Part shown: in pieces, positions 57,019 to 64,000 of the stretch
Layout of the letters: each line of letters starts with the position of its first letter
Numbering within the stretch: position 1 is the first letter of the stretch
DNA from: Prado023 sp964418695
Lineage (GTDB): Bacteria; Actinomycetota; Actinomycetes; S36-B12; CAIYMF01
Reading direction: 5' to 3'
DNA: 64,000 nt
Assembly: GCA_964418695.1 (NCBI GenBank)
Contig: CAYQMN010000010.1
Span: 51,366-115,365, forward strand
Made by a program: the position numbers and the translations under genes
Notes under the pieces: model-generated
Database searches by the model: none
What the model was told of the DNA's origin: nothing
The model's input: the letters and a program-made list of their open reading frames with translations, nothing else

Positions 57019-57132
57019 GTCTGGCCTCGAGGGGTGCGGGGCTGGGTCCCGAGGCGATGGATCGACCGGCTTGGCCCCACACTTCGCCCCTTGGACCAGC
57101 CGTCTCACCATGTGGGCACCCGGGACCCGGGG

Positions 57133-57161
57133 TTGACGTCGCCCTCCCGGCCGTGCACCAT
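57133..57161 (+). promoter_or_regulatory. Promoter of the ilvBNC leader transcript
   Basis: -35 TTGACG (57133-57138), 17-bp spacer, -10 CACCAT (57156-57161), then 6 nt to the leader-peptide GTG at 57168. This is the clearest -35/-10 pair in the window and predicts a leaderless leader-peptide mRNA. Confidence 0.7.
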
Positions 57162-57167
57162 GTTCCC

Positions 57168-57221
57168 GTGCAGCGAATTCTCGTAGTAGACACTCACGCC
57201 GGGGCGGGAACCCCAGCCTGA
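57168..57221 (+). CDS. ilv operon leader peptide
   Basis: 17 residues, VQRILVVDTHAGAGTPA (first residue read as Met), starting at GTG 57168. Four consecutive control codons, Ile-Leu-Val-Val, stand at positions 4-7, so ribosome stalling would sense all three branched-chain amino acids. The stop at 57219-57221 lies 17 nt before the terminator hairpin. Such short leader peptides are known before ilvB in actinobacteria, where transcription attenuation controls the operon. The start is supported by the -10 spacing. Confidence 0.8.
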   Translation: MQRILVVDTHAGAGTPA

Positions 57222-57238
57222 CGTTCCTACTCCGACGT

Positions 57239-57272
57239 GACCTCGTTGGCCTTCGGGCCGCGGGGTCTTTTT
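57239..57272 (+). terminator. Attenuator (rho-independent terminator) before ilvB
   Basis: GACCTCGTTGGCC (57239-57251) pairs with GGCCGCGGGGTC (57256-57267) around a TTCG tetraloop, with one bulged T and two G-T pairs, followed directly by TTTTT (57268-57272). It is the only hairpin in the window with a clear T tract. When branched-chain aminoacyl-tRNAs are plentiful it should stop transcription about 95 bp before ilvB. A competing fold may use GGGGCGGGAACCCC near 57201-57214. Confidence 0.8.
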
Positions 57273-57367
57273 GTTGCACGAGCACCGCCTTGGACCGATC
57301 AGCCCAGCCCAGCACCACCAGCACGACCCGGATCGACGAACCGCACCACCACGAGAGGGAGCCGAGC

Positions 57368-59128
57368 ATGACGGCACATCCAGACACCACCGGAGCGATC
57401 ACCGGAGCGAGCAGCATCGTGCGCTCGCTGGAGGCGGCCGGTGTGGACACCGTCTTCGGCATCCCCGGCGGGACGATCCTGCCCACCTACGACCCGCTGA
57501 TGGACTCCACCCAGGTCCGGCACATCCTCGTCCGCCACGAGCAGGGCGCAGGACACGCGGCAGCGGGCTACGCATACGCGACCGGACGGGTCGGGGTCTG
57601 CATGGCGACCTCCGGCCCGGGAGCCACCAACCTGGTGACGCCGATCGCGGATGCGTACATGGACTCGGTGCCGATGGTGGCCATCACCGGCCAGGTGGCC
57701 TCGGCCGCCATCGGCACCGATGCCTTCCAGGAGGCCGACATCCGCGGCATCACGATGCCGGTCACCAAGCACAACTACCTCATCACCGACCCCGACGACA
57801 TCCCGCGCGCCATCGCCGAGGCCTTCCACATCGCCTCGACCGGCCGCCCCGGCCCGGTCCTGGTCGACATCGCCAAGGACGCACAGCAGAAGCTCACCCG
57901 GTTCTCCTGGCCGTCCAAGCTGGACCTGCCCGGCTACCGCCCGACGACCCGGCCGCACTCCAAGCAGGTCCGTGAGGCCGCGCGGATGATCTCGGGCTCG
58001 CGCAAGCCGGTGCTCTACATCGGCGGCGGGATCATCCGCTCGGGTGCCTCGGCCGAGCTGCGCACGCTGGCCGAGTTGACCGGCATCCCGGTCGTCACCA
58101 CGCTGATGGCCCGCGGCGCGTTCCCGGACAGCCACCCGCAGCACCTAGGCATGCCCGGCATGCACGGGACCGTCGCCGCGGTGGGCGCCCTGCAGAACGC
58201 AGACCTGCTGATCGCGCTGGGCACTCGGTTCGACGACCGGGTCACCGGCCAGCTGAGCACGTTCGCGCCCAAGGCCAAGGTCATCCACGCCGACATCGAC
58301 CCGGCCGAGATCTCCAAGAACCGCCGTGCCGACCTGCCGATCGTGGGCGACGCCAAGGAGGTCATCACCGAGCTGGTCGCCGCGCTCAAGGCCGAGCAGG
58401 CCGCCGGCAAGGTCCCCGACATCGAGGGCTGGTGGGCCGAGCTCTCGCACTGGAAGCAGACCTACCCGCTGGGCTACGACATCCCCGACGACGGCACCCT
58501 GGCCCCGCAGTACGTGATCGAGCGCCTGGGCCAGATCTCCGGCCCGGACACGCTGTTCGCCGCGGGCGTCGGCCAGCACCAGATGTGGGGCGCGCAGTTC
58601 ATCAGCTACGAGAAGCCGGGCACCTGGATCAACTCCGGCGGCCTGGGCACGATGGGCTTCGCGGTCCCGGCGGCGATGGGTGCCAAGGTCGGCGCGCCGG
58701 ACAAGACCGTGTGGGCCATCGACGGCGACGGCTGCTTCCAGATGACCAACCAGGAGCTGGCGACCTGCACGATCAACGACATCCCGATCAAGGTCGCGCT
58801 GATCAACAACGGCTCGCTGGGCATGGTGCGGCAGTGGCAGACGCTGTTCTACAACGAGCGCTACTCCAACACCGACCTGCGCTCGCACAGCGTCCCGGAC
58901 TTCGTGAAGCTGGCCGACGCCTACGGCTGCGTGGGCCTGCGCTGCGACTCCGCCGCCGAGGTGGACGCGACGATCGAGAAGGCGATGGGCATCAACGACG
59001 CGCCGGTCGTGGTCGACTTCCGGGTCCACAAGGACGCGATGGTCTGGCCGATGGTCGCCGCGGGCACGAGCAACTCCGACATCAAGGTGGCGCGCGACAT
59101 GGCCCCCAAGTGGGACCGGGAGGACTGA
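57368..59128 (+). CDS. ilvB: Acetolactate synthase, catalytic (large) subunit
   Basis: ThDP- and FAD-dependent first common step of branched-chain amino acid synthesis. 586 residues. Active-site Glu in LVRHEQGAGHAAAGYAYATG; FAD-binding middle domain (GIPVVTTLMARGAFPDSHP, ALGTRFDDRVTG); ThDP motif GDGCFQMTNQELATC to INNGSLGMVRQWQ. The ATG 57368 follows AGGGAG and matches the start of the conserved part (TGASSIVRSLEAAGVDTVFGIPGG). It heads ilvB-ilvN-ilvC and lies behind the attenuator. The small subunit follows after 69 bp. Confidence 0.97.
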   Translation: MTAHPDTTGAITGASSIVRSLEAAGVDTVFGIPGGTILPTYDPLMDSTQVRHILVRHEQGAGHAAAGYAYATGRVGVCMATSGPGATNLVTPIADAYMDSVPMVAITGQVASAAIGTDAFQEADIRGITMPVTKHNYLITDPDDIPRAIAEAFHIASTGRPGPVLVDIAKDAQQKLTRFSWPSKLDLPGYRPTTRPHSKQVREAARMISGSRKPVLYIGGGIIRSGASAELRTLAELTGIPVVTTLMARGAFPDSHPQHLGMPGMHGTVAAVGALQNADLLIALGTRFDDRVTGQLSTFAPKAKVIHADIDPAEISKNRRADLPIVGDAKEVITELVAALKAEQAAGKVPDIEGWWAELSHWKQTYPLGYDIPDDGTLAPQYVIERLGQISGPDTLFAAGVGQHQMWGAQFISYEKPGTWINSGGLGTMGFAVPAAMGAKVGAPDKTVWAIDGDGCFQMTNQELATCTINDIPIKVALINNGSLGMVRQWQTLFYNERYSNTDLRSHSVPDFVKLADAYGCVGLRCDSAAEVDATIEKAMGINDAPVVVDFRVHKDAMVWPMVAAGTSNSDIKVARDMAPKWDRED

Positions 59129-59197
59129 CCCCGTGCCCATGACGACCGACACCCCCCACACCCCGCACCAGACCACTGTCGAAGGCAGGTAGCCGAC

Positions 59198-59722
59198 ATG
59201 AGCCGTCACACCCTGAGCGTCCTGGTCGAGGACCAGCCGGGCGTCCTGGCCCGCATCTCCAGCCTGTTCTCGCGGCGCGGATTCAACATCGAGTCGCTGG
59301 CCGTCGGCCCGACCGAGACCACGAAGGTCTCGCGGATCACGCTGGTGGTCGCCGTCGAGGGGCTGCCGCTGGAGCAGGTCACCAAGCAGCTGAACAAGCT
59401 CATCAACGTGCTCAAGATCGTGGAGCTGGAGCCGGACACCTCGGTCGCCCGGGAGCTGATGCTGGTCAAGGTGCGTGCCGACGCGTCCACCCGCAGCCAC
59501 GTCCTGGAGACCGCGCAGCTGTTCCGCGCCAACATCGTCGACGTCGCCCCGGACGCGGTGACCATCGAGGTCACCGGCAGCCGAGACAAGCTCGACGCGC
59601 TGCTGCGCGTGCTGGAGCCGTTCGGCATCCGCGAGCTGGTCAAGTCCGGCGCGGTCGCGCTGGGCCGAGGCTCGAAGTCCATGACCGAGCGCGCCCTGCG
59701 CTCGATGGACCGCTCCGCCTGA
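59198..59722 (+). CDS. ilvN: Acetolactate synthase, regulatory (small) subunit
   Basis: Activates IlvB and gives valine feedback inhibition. 174 residues. N-terminal ACT domain (SRHTLSVLVEDQPGVLARISSLFSRRGFNIESLAVGPTE), with the valine-site Gly and Asn residues in place, and a C-terminal ALS-associated domain (RELMLVKVRAD, FRANIVDVAPDAVTIEVTG, FGIRELVKSGAVALGRG). ATG preceded by a purine-rich AGGTAG. A large inverted repeat separates it from ilvC. Confidence 0.96.
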   Translation: MSRHTLSVLVEDQPGVLARISSLFSRRGFNIESLAVGPTETTKVSRITLVVAVEGLPLEQVTKQLNKLINVLKIVELEPDTSVARELMLVKVRADASTRSHVLETAQLFRANIVDVAPDAVTIEVTGSRDKLDALLRVLEPFGIRELVKSGAVALGRGSKSMTERALRSMDRSA

Positions 59723-59735
59723 CCCGACTCCCCGA

Positions 59736-59782
59736 GTTGGTAGTGGATCTGGCCAACTCAGTTGGCCAGATCCACTACCAAC
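59736..59782. terminator. Perfect 22-bp inverted repeat between ilvN and ilvC
   Basis: Arms 59736-59757 and 59761-59782 are exact reverse complements, separated by TCA. The arm starts GTTGGTAGTGG and contains GGCCAAC. It lies 14 bp after the ilvN stop and has no T tract. Likely an mRNA-stabilising or partial-termination structure; the perfect pairing also makes a mobile palindromic repeat possible. Confidence 0.7.
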
Positions 59783-59879
59783 GTGGACCGCAGACCCACC
59801 CCCCGCGCACCAGTGACACAATCCGACCCGATCAACCCCGCGCACCAGCGCGATCACCACATGTCAAGGAGTTGCCCCC

Positions 59880-60911
59880 GTGGCTGCTGAGCTGTTCTAC
59901 GACGACGACGCCGATCTGTCGATCATCCAGGGCCGGAAGGTCGCCGTGCTGGGCTACGGCAGCCAGGGCCATGCCCACGCGCTGAGCCTGCGCGACTCCG
60001 GCGTCGACGTGCGCGTCGGCCTGGCCGAGGGCTCCAAGAGCCGCGCCAAGGCCCAGGCCGAGGGTCTGCGGGTCGTCGACCCGGCGACCGCGTGCGCCGA
60101 GGCCGACCTCATCATGGTGCTGGTGCCGGACCCGGCCCAGCGCGGTCTGTACGCCGAGGCGATCGCCCCCAACCTGAAGGCCGGCGATGCGCTGTTCTTC
60201 GCCCACGGCTTCAACATCCGGTTCGGCTACATCGCACCGCCGGCCGACGTCGACGTCTGCATGGTGGCGCCGAAGGGCCCCGGTCACCTGGTGCGCCGCG
60301 AGTACGTCGCCGGGCGCGGCGTGCCCGCGATCGTCGCCGTCGAGCAGGACGCGACCGGCAGCGCCTGGGCGCTGACCCTGTCCTACGCCAAGGGCATCGG
60401 CGCGCTGCGCGCCGGCGGCATCAAGACCACCTTCACCGAGGAGACCGAGACCGACCTGTTCGGCGAGCAGGCCGTGCTGTGCGGTGGCGCGTCCAAGCTG
60501 ATCCAGACCGGCTTCGAGGTGCTCACCGAGGCCGGCTACCAGCCCGAGGTCGCCTACTTCGAGTGCCTGCACGAGCTCAAGCTGATCGTCGACCTCATGT
60601 ACGAGGGCGGCATCGCCAAGCAGCGCTGGAGCATCTCCGACACTGCCGAGTACGGCGACTACGTGTCGGGCCCGCGGGTCATCGACGCGCACGTCAAGGA
60701 GGCCATGCAGGACGTGCTGGCCGACATCCAGTCCGGCGCGTTCGCCAAGCGGTTCATCGACGACCAGGACGCCGGCGCCCCGGAGTTCAAGGAGCTGCGC
60801 GCCGAGGGAGAGTCCCACCCGATCGAGGCGACCGGCCGCGAGCTGCGCAAGCTGATGTCGTGGGTGAAGACCAGCGACAGCGACTACGTGGAGGGCACCG
60901 CGGCTCGGTGA
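59880..60911 (+). CDS. ilvC: Ketol-acid reductoisomerase, class I
   Basis: NADPH- and Mg-dependent isomeroreduction of acetolactate and acetohydroxybutyrate. 343 residues from GTG 59880 with AAGGAG upstream. Rossmann loop GYGSQGHAHALSLRDSGVDVRVGL; FFAHGFNIRFGYI (catalytic His region) and MVAPKGPGHLVRREY; the knotted C-terminal domain has the metal-binding Asp and Glu in TFTEETETDLFGEQAVLCGG and the ECLHELKLIVDLMYEGG helix. The last codons and stop are part of a 52-bp tandem repeat. Confidence 0.97.
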   Translation: MAAELFYDDDADLSIIQGRKVAVLGYGSQGHAHALSLRDSGVDVRVGLAEGSKSRAKAQAEGLRVVDPATACAEADLIMVLVPDPAQRGLYAEAIAPNLKAGDALFFAHGFNIRFGYIAPPADVDVCMVAPKGPGHLVRREYVAGRGVPAIVAVEQDATGSAWALTLSYAKGIGALRAGGIKTTFTEETETDLFGEQAVLCGGASKLIQTGFEVLTEAGYQPEVAYFECLHELKLIVDLMYEGGIAKQRWSISDTAEYGDYVSGPRVIDAHVKEAMQDVLADIQSGAFAKRFIDDQDAGAPEFKELRAEGESHPIEATGRELRKLMSWVKTSDSDYVEGTAAR

Positions 60912-61029
60912 GAGCGCGGTGAGCGCGACCAGCGAGCCGCCCACGAACGCAGCGGCTCGGTGAGAGCGCGGTGAGCGCGACCAGCGAGCCGCCCACGAAC
61001 ACCGCGGCTCGGTGAGAGCGCGGTCGTGC
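60901..61029. repeat. 52-bp tandem repeat duplicating the end of ilvC
   Basis: Copies at 60901-60952, 60953-61004 and a partial 61005-61029, nearly identical. The first copy includes the last codons and stop of ilvC, so the gene end has been duplicated downstream. Each copy can fold: GCGGCTCG pairs with CGAGCCGC about 25 nt later. The rest of the 425-bp gap (60912-61336) holds a terminator at 61047 and the serA promoter; no gene is seen. Confidence 0.85.
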
Positions 61030-61046
61030 ACGACGTGGCGATCCAG

Positions 61047-61081
61047 ACGGCCCCCGTCCCTGCAGAGGGAACGGGGGCCGT
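61047..61081 (+). terminator. Terminator hairpin of the ilvBNC operon
   Basis: A 14-bp GC-rich stem (61047-61060 with 61067-61081, one bulged base on the 3' side) and a 6-nt loop TGCAGA, followed by CCTTC rather than a long T tract. Confidence 0.65.
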
Positions 61082-61273
61082 CCTTCGCCGAGCGCGGGAC
61101 CTGACGGTCTGGCCGGGTGGGCGCGCTCCGGCCCGGCCCCGCTCCGGCCGCGCCGCGCCCGCCTGGCGTCGGTCGGCCGGCTTCGGGCGGTGACCGACGT
61201 GATGTGCGCCTCATCCGGCCCTGGGGGCCACCTCGCGGGGAAGTGACGTCCGGGCGAGGTGTGGCCGCCTCGG

Positions 61274-61279
61274 TAGAAT
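61274..61279 (+). promoter_or_regulatory. Candidate -10 element for serA
   Basis: TAGAAT, giving a leader of about 50 nt before the GTG at 61337. No good -35 is visible. Confidence 0.5.
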
Positions 61280-61336
61280 CGACGGGTCTGTGGGGCCCGA
61301 TCCCGGCCCCTCCGCGACGTCCGAGAGGCGCCTGTC

Positions 61337-62923
61337 GTGACCAAGCCCGTCGTCCTGATCGCCGAGGAGCTCAGCCCGGCCACTGTCGAGGCCCTCGGCC
61401 CCGACTTCGAGATCCGCTACTGCGACGGTGCCGACCGCGCGCAGCTCCTGCCGGCCATCGCCGATGCCGACGCGATCCTCATCCGCTCGGCCACGAAGGT
61501 CGACGCCGAGGCGCTCGCGGCGGCGAACCGCCTGAAGGTCGTGGCGCGCGCCGGCGTCGGGCTGGACAACGTCGACGTCCCCGCCGCCACCCAGGCCGGC
61601 GTCATGGTGGTCAACGCACCCACCTCCAACATCGGCTCCGCTGCCGAGCTGGCGATCGCGCTGCTGCTGGCGTCCGCGCGCCACATCGCGCCGGCGAATG
61701 CCGCTCTCAAAGACGGGAAGTGGGCCCGCTCCAAGTTCACCGGCGTGGAGCTGGCGGACAAGGTCGTCGGCGTCGTCGGCCTGGGCCGGATCGGCATGCT
61801 GGTTGCCCAGCGCCTCAGCGCGTTCGGCGTCCAGCTGATCGCCTACGACCCGTTCGTGCAGCCCGCCCGGGCCGCCCAGCTCGGCATCCGGATGGTGTCC
61901 CTGGACGAGCTGCTGGCCAGCAGCGACTTCATCACGGTCCACCTGCCCAAGACCCCCGAGACGCTGGGCCTGATCGGCGACGACGCGCTGCGCAAGGTGA
62001 AGCCGACCGTGCGGATCATCAACGCCGCCCGCGGCGGGATCGTCGACGAGACCGCCCTCTACGACGCGATCGTCGACGGCCGGGTGGCGGGCGCGGGAAT
62101 CGACGTGTGGGCCAAGGAGCCCTGCACCGACTCCCCGCTGTTCACGCTGCAGCAGGTCGTCGTCACTCCGCACCTGGGCGCCTCTACCGACGAGGCGCAG
62201 GAGAAGGCGGGCATCGCGGTGGCCCGCTCGGTCCGCCTGGCGCTGGCCGGCGAGCTGGTCCCGGATGCGGTCAACGTCAAGGGCGGCGCGATCGCCGACG
62301 CGGTGCGCCCGCTGCTCCCGCTGACCGAGGCGCTGGGCCAGATCGCCACCGCGCTGGCCCCCGCGCCGGTCGCCGCCGTGGAGACTGAGGTGCTCGGCGA
62401 GGTCACCGAGCACGACGTCAAGGTGCTGGAGCTCTCCGCACTCAAGGGCGTCTTCACGCCGCTGTCCGAGGAGCAGGTGTCCTACGTCAACGCGCCGCTG
62501 ATCGCGGCTGACCGCGGCATCGAGGCGCGGCTGGTCACCGACGCGGACGCCGGCGAGCACCGCAGCCTGGTCCGGGTGCGTCTGGCCCTTTCCGACGGCA
62601 CCGCGGTCAGCGTGGCGGGCACCCTGACCGGCCCGCGCGAGGTCGCGAAGCTGGTCGAGGTCGACGGCCTGGATCTGGAGATCCCGATCAGCACCGATCT
62701 GATCGTGGTGCGCTACGGGGACCGCCCGGGCGTCGTGGGCGCGGTCGGCAACGCGATCGGCGACGCCGGCGGCAACATCGGCGGCATGCAGGTCTCCCGG
62801 GACGCGGTCGGTGGTCGCGCGGTCATGGTCCTGACCGTGGACGCCACCCCCGACCCGCACGTCCTGGCCGCGCTCGGCCGGCAGATCGACGCCGACCGGA
62901 TCGTCGGCATCCACCTGGTCTGA
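61337..62923 (+). CDS. serA: D-3-phosphoglycerate dehydrogenase
   Basis: First step of serine synthesis. 528 residues, the long type with an intervening regulatory domain, as in M. tuberculosis. Nucleotide-binding domain VVGVVGLGRIGMLVAQRL; catalytic Arg in INAARGGIVDE, Glu in GAGIDVWAKEP, His in TPHLGASTDEAQEKAG. After about residue 315 comes the intervening domain, then the C-terminal ACT domain (VVRYGDRPGVVGAVGNAIGDAGGNIGGMQVSRD), the probable serine-binding site. GAGAGG lies upstream of the GTG. A strong bidirectional hairpin separates it from leuA. Confidence 0.97.
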   Translation: MTKPVVLIAEELSPATVEALGPDFEIRYCDGADRAQLLPAIADADAILIRSATKVDAEALAAANRLKVVARAGVGLDNVDVPAATQAGVMVVNAPTSNIGSAAELAIALLLASARHIAPANAALKDGKWARSKFTGVELADKVVGVVGLGRIGMLVAQRLSAFGVQLIAYDPFVQPARAAQLGIRMVSLDELLASSDFITVHLPKTPETLGLIGDDALRKVKPTVRIINAARGGIVDETALYDAIVDGRVAGAGIDVWAKEPCTDSPLFTLQQVVVTPHLGASTDEAQEKAGIAVARSVRLALAGELVPDAVNVKGGAIADAVRPLLPLTEALGQIATALAPAPVAAVETEVLGEVTEHDVKVLELSALKGVFTPLSEEQVSYVNAPLIAADRGIEARLVTDADAGEHRSLVRVRLALSDGTAVSVAGTLTGPREVAKLVEVDGLDLEIPISTDLIVVRYGDRPGVVGAVGNAIGDAGGNIGGMQVSRDAVGGRAVMVLTVDATPDPHVLAALGRQIDADRIVGIHLV

Positions 62924-62954
62924 AGCGCCACCGGCCAGCACGAGCCAGGCTGGA

Positions 62955-62996
62955 CACGAGGAAGCCCCCCGCACGGATGCGGGGGGCTTCCTCGTG
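62955..62996. terminator. Bidirectional terminator between serA and leuA
   Basis: A perfect 19-bp stem (62955-62973 with 62978-62996) and the 4-nt loop CGGA. It lies 31 bp after the serA stop and 150 bp beyond the end of leuA, serving both converging genes. Confidence 0.75.
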
Positions 62997-63146
62997 CGCC
63001 TGCACGCGGTGCGCGCGGGCGGCGGTCGGGAGGTCTCGACGACGCGGCGGGTGGACGCATCGTCGACGGAGCTGCGGGCGGGGTGGGCCCGAGCCGTCGC
63101 GCGTGCGGGGGATCGCCCCGCGCGCGCTGCTCCCAGGTCGGGTCGG

Positions 63147-64000
63147 TCAGCCCAGCCGGTCGCGCTCGTACCGGTTGACCGCGGAGATGATCGCCTTCAG
63201 CGACGCGGTGACGATCGAGGAGTCGATGCCCACGCCCCACAGCACGCGCCCGTCGATGGCGCACTCCACGAACGCCGCCGCCTTGGCGTCGCCGCCTGCC
63301 GACATCGCGTGCTCGGAGTAGTCCAGCACCCGCACGTCGATGTCGTGGGCGGCCAGCGCGTCGCAGAACGCGGCGATCGGGCCGTTGCCGTGCCCGGTGC
63401 CCTCCCACTCGCGGGAGTGGTGGGCGCTGTCGCGGATCACGGTGCGGACCATGGTCTCGGCCTCGACGTCGGACTCCACCACGACGTGGCGCAGCTTCAG
63501 CCGTCCCCAGGGCGCGTCGGCCACCGGCAGGTACTCGTCGGCGAACACGTCCCACATCTGCTGCGGGTCGACCTCACCGCCGTCGGAGTCGGTCTTGTGC
63601 TGGATGACCTGCGAGAACTCGATCTGCAGCCGCCGGGGCAGCTCCAGGCCGTGCTCGGTGCGCATGATGTAGGCGACCCCACCCTTGCCGGACTGGCTGT
63701 TCACCCGGATGACCGCCTCGTACGTGCGGCCCACGTCGTGCGGGTCGATCGGCAGGTACGGGACCTCCCAGCGGAAGTCGGCGACCCCGACCCCGGCGGC
63801 CGCGGCGTCGTCGGCCATCGCCCGGAAGCCCTTGTTGATCGCGTCCTGGTGGGAGCCGGAGAACGCGGTGAAGACCAGGTCGCCGCCGTACGGGTGGCGC
63901 TCGGGCACCTTCAGCTGGTTGCAGTACTCGACCGTGCGGCGGATGTCGTCGATGTCGCGGAAGTCGATCTGCGGGTCGATGCCCTGGCTGAACAGGTTCA
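63147..64000 (-). CDS. leuA: 2-isopropylmalate synthase (3' part; start beyond window)
   Basis: Commits 2-oxoisovalerate to leucine synthesis. The frame is open to the window edge (NLFSQGIDPQIDFRDIDDI at the edge), so the first part of the gene, including the catalytic TIM barrel's start, is missing. Visible: the end of the barrel with ERHPYGGDLVFTAFSGSHQDAINKG, the linker domain (SGKGGVAYIMRTEHGLELPRRLQIEFS), and the C-terminal leucine-sensing domain with GNGPIAAFCDALAAHDIDVRVLDYSEHAM. This is the actinobacterial/mycobacterial LeuA type. It converges with serA. Confidence 0.96.
   Translation of the reverse strand, partial: NLFSQGIDPQIDFRDIDDIRRTVEYCNQLKVPERHPYGGDLVFTAFSGSHQDAINKGFRAMADDAAAAGVGVADFRWEVPYLPIDPHDVGRTYEAVIRVNSQSGKGGVAYIMRTEHGLELPRRLQIEFSQVIQHKTDSDGGEVDPQQMWDVFADEYLPVADAPWGRLKLRHVVVESDVEAETMVRTVIRDSAHHSREWEGTGHGNGPIAAFCDALAAHDIDVRVLDYSEHAMSAGGDAKAAAFVECAIDGRVLWGVGIDSSIVTASLKAIISAVNRYERDRLG

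Noticed and set aside
53076..57080. Open frame of over 1300 codons on the minus strand across rpsA, the flippase-like gene and coaE
   Set aside because: It runs antisense or out of frame through three recognisable genes and a minisatellite; no coherent protein results.
60901..61029. Repeats considered as a CRISPR array
   Set aside because: The 52-bp units are directly adjacent without unique spacers and copy the end of ilvC. No cas gene is in the window.
1..64000. Mobile elements, prophage, toxin-antitoxin or defence islands
   Set aside because: No transposase, integrase, phage structural gene, restriction-modification gene or nuclease-type defence gene is recognisable; all sizeable genes fit core metabolism, information processing, transport or envelope synthesis.

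Overview
This is a very GC-rich stretch from the chromosome of an actinobacterium. The evidence is the gene order (secF-relA, hisS, aspS, rarA-alaS-ruvX-mltG-aroE, aroC-aroK-aroB, efp-nusB), an ANTAR response regulator of the PdtaR type, frequent GTG and TTG starts, and an envelope locus with an AftD-like arabinofuranosyltransferase, two DUF3068 proteins and a DUF2613 micro-protein. That envelope set is best known from mycolic-acid bacteria and some relatives. The window alone does not fix the genus. There is no insertion sequence, prophage, integrase, plasmid gene or CRISPR array; almost everything is core genome.

Layout. 1-8.0 kb: end of secF, relA, a DUF349 protein, a membrane-anchored cyclophilin, then an overlapping MBL hydrolase-hisS pair. 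8.0-13.4 kb: an APH-family kinase gene carrying a pair of compensating frameshifts, then aspS-copC-copD/ctaG with 4-nt overlaps. 13.5-26.5 kb: rarA, a small membrane protein, alaS, ruvX, mltG, aroE, a prepilin peptidase, aroC-aroK-aroB, aroQ, efp and nusB. 26.5-29.5 kb: photolyase, a His-rich methyltransferase, a tRNA with anticodon CAA, and pdtaR. 29.6-35 kb: a complete branched-chain amino-acid-type ABC transporter (livKHMGF). 35-39.4 kb: DUF554, a PaaI thioesterase and polA. 39.4-52.9 kb: the envelope locus, with a DUF3068 gene at each end enclosing two unassigned multi-spanning membrane proteins, DUF2613, a GT4 glycosyltransferase, a methyltransferase, AftD and an acyltransferase. 53-57 kb: rpsA, a flippase-like exporter and coaE. 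57-64 kb: ilvB-ilvN-ilvC behind a leader-peptide attenuator, serA, and the 3' part of leuA on the opposite strand.

How the genes work together. Three metabolic blocks stand out. The shikimate block holds aroE, aroC, aroK, aroB and aroQ, leading to chorismate. The branched-chain block holds ilvBNC and leuA, with the ILVV leader peptide and a terminator hairpin upstream of ilvB. The envelope block probably builds or modifies an arabinan-containing surface polysaccharide. A recurrent regulatory feature is a -10-like hexamer ending 6-8 nt before the start codon (rarA, prepilin peptidase, aroC, aroQ, pdtaR, thioesterase, polA, methyltransferase, flippase, coaE and the ilv leader), which suggests many leaderless mRNAs.

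The most notable non-gene signals are: tandem duplications that copy the 3' ends of genes across their stop codons (DUF554, the 40.4-kb membrane protein, ilvC); several large intergenic palindromes; an imperfect minisatellite between the flippase and coaE; and a tRNA-Leu(CAA) without the long variable arm usual for leucine tRNAs. I found no clear new defence or mobile system. The candidates for new biology are the unassigned membrane proteins of the envelope locus.
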